Shown one piece after another: positions 13,541-16,152 of a DNA stretch of 16,152 nt. Below the pieces are notes generated by a model. The model worked only from the letters and a program-made list of their open reading frames with translations. It did no database searches and was not told the origin of the DNA. The stretch comes from CAZLLE01 sp964560425 (lineage in GTDB: Bacteria > Campylobacterota > Campylobacteria > Campylobacterales > QNZT01), in assembly GCA_964560425.1 (NCBI GenBank), contig CAZLLE010000082.1, positions 1 to 16,152 on the forward strand, read 5' to 3'. Made by a program: the position numbers and the translations under genes. Each line of letters begins with the position of its first letter. The first letter of the stretch is position 1.

Positions 13541-14497
13541 ATGAGTACGATTAAAAAAATTAAGAACCTAAAAGAGTTATCAACATCAAATGACAGATTT
13601 GAAGGTGCTCACCTTCTTTGTCCTGGTTGTGCACACTCTATTATTGTTAGAGAGTTGATGAACTGTACAGATGATAATCTTGTTATCTCTTCAAATACAG
13701 GTTGTTTGGAAGTTTCTACAGCAGTTTATCCATATACTTCATGGGATACTTCATGGATACATATTGGTTTTGAAAATGCAGCTACAGCTGTTGCTGGTGC
13801 TGAAGCAATGTACAAAGCTAGAAAAAGAAAAGGTACACTAAAAGATCCTGATGCTCCTGTAAAATTTGTAGCATTTGGTGGAGATGGTTCTACTTATGAT
13901 ATTGGTTTCCAATGGATAAGTGGTGCAGTAGAGAGAGGTCATGATTTTACATATATCTGTCTTGATAATGAAGTATATGCAAATACTGGTGGACAAAGAA
14001 GTTCTTCAACTCCAATAGGTGCATCAGCTACAACTTCACCAGCAGGTCGTGTGAGCTATGGTGAAAAGATGATGAAAAAAGATCTTGTTGGAATTATGGC
14101 AGCTCATGGAGCTCCTTATGTTGCTCAAATGGCTCCAAATAAATGGAAAGATATGATCAAGAAAATGCAAAGAGCATTGGCAACAGAAGGTCCAGTATAT
14201 TTAAATGCAATCTCAGCATGTACAACTGAGTGGAAATTTGATCCAAAAGATACAATCTCTATCACAGATCTTGCAACAGATTCATTAGTATTCCCTCTTT
14301 ATGAAATTATTGATGGAAGAGAGTTAAATATTACATATAGACCAAAAAATATTATCCCAGTAAAAGATTATTTGGGAGCTCAAGGAAGATTTAAACATCT
14401 GTTTAAACCTCAATGGAAACATATCCTAGATGAGTGGCAAGTGAATGTAGATAAACAATGGGAATATCTACAAAGAAGAGAAGAAGCTAAAGTTTAG
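13541..14497 (+). CDS. porB: Pyruvate:ferredoxin oxidoreductase, beta subunit (thiamine diphosphate binding)
   Basis: 318 aa. The thiamine diphosphate/Mg motif is GDGSTYDIG (114-122) followed by LDNEVYANTGGQRSS (141-155). Cysteines 27 and 30 (LCPGCAHS), 55 (NTGCLE) and 227 (SACTTEW) match the spacing of the four ligands of the proximal [4Fe-4S] cluster in known pyruvate:ferredoxin oxidoreductases. This subunit holds the active site with PorA. TGAGGG (13528-13533) precedes the ATG by 7 nt, and the gap after porA is 15 nt. A terminator-like hairpin follows 12 nt after its stop, ending the operon. Confidence 0.96.
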   Translation: MSTIKKIKNLKELSTSNDRFEGAHLLCPGCAHSIIVRELMNCTDDNLVISSNTGCLEVSTAVYPYTSWDTSWIHIGFENAATAVAGAEAMYKARKRKGTLKDPDAPVKFVAFGGDGSTYDIGFQWISGAVERGHDFTYICLDNEVYANTGGQRSSSTPIGASATTSPAGRVSYGEKMMKKDLVGIMAAHGAPYVAQMAPNKWKDMIKKMQRALATEGPVYLNAISACTTEWKFDPKDTISITDLATDSLVFPLYEIIDGRELNITYRPKNIIPVKDYLGAQGRFKHLFKPQWKHILDEWQVNVDKQWEYLQRREEAKV

Positions 14498-14508
14498 TTT
14501 TTTTATCA

Positions 14509-14536
14509 TGACAGAGAGATTTTTTTCTCTTTGTCA
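14509..14536 (+). terminator. Hairpin terminator after porB
   Basis: Arms TGACAGAGAGA and TCTCTTTGTCA pair over 11 bp with one G-U wobble, around a 6-nt T loop. It begins 12 nt after the porB stop, with a T-run before it and a T-rich stretch (CTTCTATTTATC) after it. The stem is the strongest in the window. The tail is a weak U-tract, so efficiency is uncertain. Confidence 0.6.
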
Positions 14537-14580
14537 CTTCTATTTATCACTCTACAAACAACCCCTCAATAACTTTATTA

Positions 14581-14586
14581 TATAAT
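14581..14586 (+). promoter_or_regulatory. Candidate -10 box (TATAAT) for hisG-pheA
   Basis: TATAAT lies in the 171-nt gap between porB and hisG, after the terminator hairpin, in a T-rich context (TTTATTATATAAT). The leader to the ATG would be about 75 nt. No histidine-rich leader peptide or attenuator was found in it. GGGAG at 14658-14662 is the hisG ribosome binding site. Confidence 0.4.
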
Positions 14587-14668
14587 CCCCCCTTTAAATA
14601 GCACTACTATGTTAAATTTTCCAAAAAGCTTTTAATTTGATGGTAGTGTTTTCATATGGGAGTATTAA

Positions 14669-15535
14669 ATGGTATTAAAATTAGGGATTCCAAAAGGAAG
14701 TTTGCAAGAGTCTACTATCAAGATATTTAAAGAGGCTGGTTATGATATAAAGGTCAAAGAGAGAAATTATTACCCTTCTGTTGATGATCCTGAATTATCA
14801 TGTATGCTTATACGAGCTCAGGAGATGGCTCGATATGTTGAGGGTGAGCAGATTGATTGTGGTTTGACTGGTTTGGATTGGATCAAAGAGAATCGTGCAG
14901 ATGTGATTGAAGTAGCAGAGCTTACTTATGCGAAGCAGAGTTTTAAACCTATTCGTTGGGTGTTGGCAGTCAAAGAGGACTCTCCTTATACTTGTGCCAA
15001 AGATTTGGAAGGTAAGACTATTGCTACTGAGGTTGTAAATCTTACTACTGATTATTTTAGCTCTCATGGAGTAAAGGCAAATGTAGAGTTTAGTTGGGGG
15101 ACTACTGAAGTAAAAGTTCCTGAACTTGCAGATGCTATTGTTGAGATTACAGAGACTGGTTCATCTTTGAGAGCGAACAATCTCAAGATTATTGATACAG
15201 TATTAGAGACTACTACTAGATTTATTGCAAATAAAAAGGCTTATGAAGATCCACAAAAAAGAGCAAAAATTGATAGAGTCGTGATGATGCTTCAATCTGT
15301 GATTAGTGCCGTTCCAAAATCTTGTCTTATGCTAAATGCTCCAGAGAGTGAATTAGATGCAATTTTGAATATTTTACCAAATGAGAATCCTACCGTATCA
15401 CAATTAGCAAAAGGTGAATGGGTGGATGTCATGGCTGTAGTAGATAAGAGAACGCTTCGTGATATTATCCCTAAACTTAAAGAGAGAGGGGCAAAATCAA
15501 TCGTTGAACTTCCTGTGAGTAAGATTGTAGATTAG
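14669..15535 (+). CDS. hisG: ATP phosphoribosyltransferase, long form
   Basis: 288 aa; catalyses the first step of histidine synthesis, joining ATP and PRPP. LKLGIPKGSLQESTI starts the catalytic domain, CGLTGLDWI is the middle conserved strand, and DAIVEITETGSSLRANNLK (155-173) is the PRPP-binding loop. The extra C-terminal part from about residue 215 is the ACT-like regulatory domain of the long form, through which histidine feeds back, ending WVDVMAVVDKRTLRDIIPKL. Long-form HisG acts without HisZ. GGGAG lies 6 nt before the ATG. pheA begins 3 nt after the stop, so the two are co-transcribed. Confidence 0.96.
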   Translation: MVLKLGIPKGSLQESTIKIFKEAGYDIKVKERNYYPSVDDPELSCMLIRAQEMARYVEGEQIDCGLTGLDWIKENRADVIEVAELTYAKQSFKPIRWVLAVKEDSPYTCAKDLEGKTIATEVVNLTTDYFSSHGVKANVEFSWGTTEVKVPELADAIVEITETGSSLRANNLKIIDTVLETTTRFIANKKAYEDPQKRAKIDRVVMMLQSVISAVPKSCLMLNAPESELDAILNILPNENPTVSQLAKGEWVDVMAVVDKRTLRDIIPKLKERGAKSIVELPVSKIVD

Positions 15536-15538
15536 AGA

Positions 15539-16152
15539 ATGAAAAAGACAATTGCATATCAGGGGGTAGAGGGAGCTTACTCTGAACAAGCTTGTAAAAA
15601 TGCCTATCCAGATATGAAACCTATTGCTTGTGAAACTTTTCAAGATGCTATGTGGATGGTAGAGCAGGGGGATGCTGATTTGGCGATGATTCCTCTTGAA
15701 AACTCTACTGCTGGTAGAGTTGAGGAGATTTATAGGCTTATTCCCAAAATGGCTCTTCATGTAATAGCTGAACATTTTGAACCTGTAGTGCATTGTCTTC
15801 TTGGATTGAAGGGTTCAAAGATTGAAAATATCAAATGTGTAGCTTCTCATCCACAAGCCCTAGCTCAATGTCATGAACATATTTTACAATTGGGTATTAC
15901 ATGTTTTGCTAAATTAGATACAGCTGGTTCTGCAAAAGAGCTTAGTACTTTTAGTGATAAAAGTAAGGCTGCTATTGCTTCAAAATTGGCTGGTAAAATA
16001 TATGGCTTAGAGATTTTACAAGATCATTTTGAAGATATCAAAGGCAATACAACTAGATTTTTTATACTCTCTCGTGAAAATATTGTTCCAAAATATGATA
16101 AGTCCAAAACATACATTACATCACTTATTTTTCAAGTGAGAAATATACCTGC
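15539..16152 (+). CDS. pheA: Prephenate dehydratase, 3' truncated by window
   Basis: 204 complete codons are visible before the window ends, with no stop. The chain begins directly at the dehydratase domain (TIAYQGVEGAYSEQAC) and contains the conserved MIPLENSTAGRVEE (50-63), SHPQALAQC (103-111) and the catalytic TRF motif in GNTTRFFIL (169-177). ITSLIFQVRNIP at the edge is the start of the C-terminal ACT domain that binds phenylalanine. It converts prephenate to phenylpyruvate. No chorismate mutase domain precedes it, unlike the fused P-protein of E. coli and several Campylobacter-type PheA proteins, and hisG sits 3 nt upstream, so none can be missing from view. Chorismate mutase must come from elsewhere. 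Confidence 0.95.
   Translation, partial: MKKTIAYQGVEGAYSEQACKNAYPDMKPIACETFQDAMWMVEQGDADLAMIPLENSTAGRVEEIYRLIPKMALHVIAEHFEPVVHCLLGLKGSKIENIKCVASHPQALAQCHEHILQLGITCFAKLDTAGSAKELSTFSDKSKAAIASKLAGKIYGLEILQDHFEDIKGNTTRFFILSRENIVPKYDKSKTYITSLIFQVRNIP

Noticed and set aside
15497..15793. 98-aa antisense frame across the hisG-pheA junction
   Set aside because: It overlaps two well-conserved enzymes on the opposite strand and has no recognisable motif.
1..16152. CRISPR array, tRNA/rRNA genes, insertion sequence
   Set aside because: No regularly spaced repeats, cloverleaf-type sequence, transposase or terminal inverted repeats were seen on reading both strands.

Overview
The window reads as a chromosomal segment of a low-GC, Gram-negative bacterium of the Campylobacterota (Epsilonproteobacteria). 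Three things point there: a four-subunit pyruvate:ferredoxin oxidoreductase in the gamma-delta-alpha-beta order known from Helicobacter porCDAB, a long-form HisG, and AT-rich promoters with a -10 box but no clear -35. Many products are lipoproteins or outer-membrane proteins. The genus cannot be fixed from this sequence alone.

Layout: (1) 1-787, the 3' part of a divergent PLP-dependent enzyme of the AONS/KBL type. (2) 891-4550, a tightly packed four-gene operon. It encodes a COG3014-type lipoprotein, a lipoprotein fusing a YcfL-like domain to an LpoB-like domain (LpoB activates peptidoglycan synthase PBP1b in E. coli), a second smaller LpoB-like secreted protein, and a membrane-anchored TIR-domain protein with a TonB-like linker and a degenerate OmpA-like tail. 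(3) 4699-6541, a coupled pair encoding a predicted outer-membrane barrel and a lipoprotein with YD-like and calcium-loop-like repeats. (4) 6542-6701, a gap with four consecutive inverted repeats. (5) 6702-7528, rplM-rpsI. (6) 7605-9039, a PqiA-like membrane protein convergent with a YfaZ-like outer-membrane protein. (7) 9096-11251, a peptide-type solute-binding protein overlapping a HAD phosphatase. (8) 11305-14497, porC-porD-porA-porB. (9) 14669 to the end, hisG followed 3 nt later by pheA, which runs off the window.

The right-hand 9.5 kb is mostly conserved housekeeping metabolism and translation. The left-hand 6.5 kb looks accessory: it is visibly more AT-rich and full of exported proteins with little recognisable homology. 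The most unusual object is the 891-4550 operon. It places a TIR domain, a family that often cleaves NAD or signals in immunity, on the cytoplasmic side of an inner-membrane anchor. The other operon products are envelope lipoproteins of the peptidoglycan-synthase-activator type. I infer, without proof, a system that senses cell-wall or envelope state from the periplasm and signals inward through TIR.
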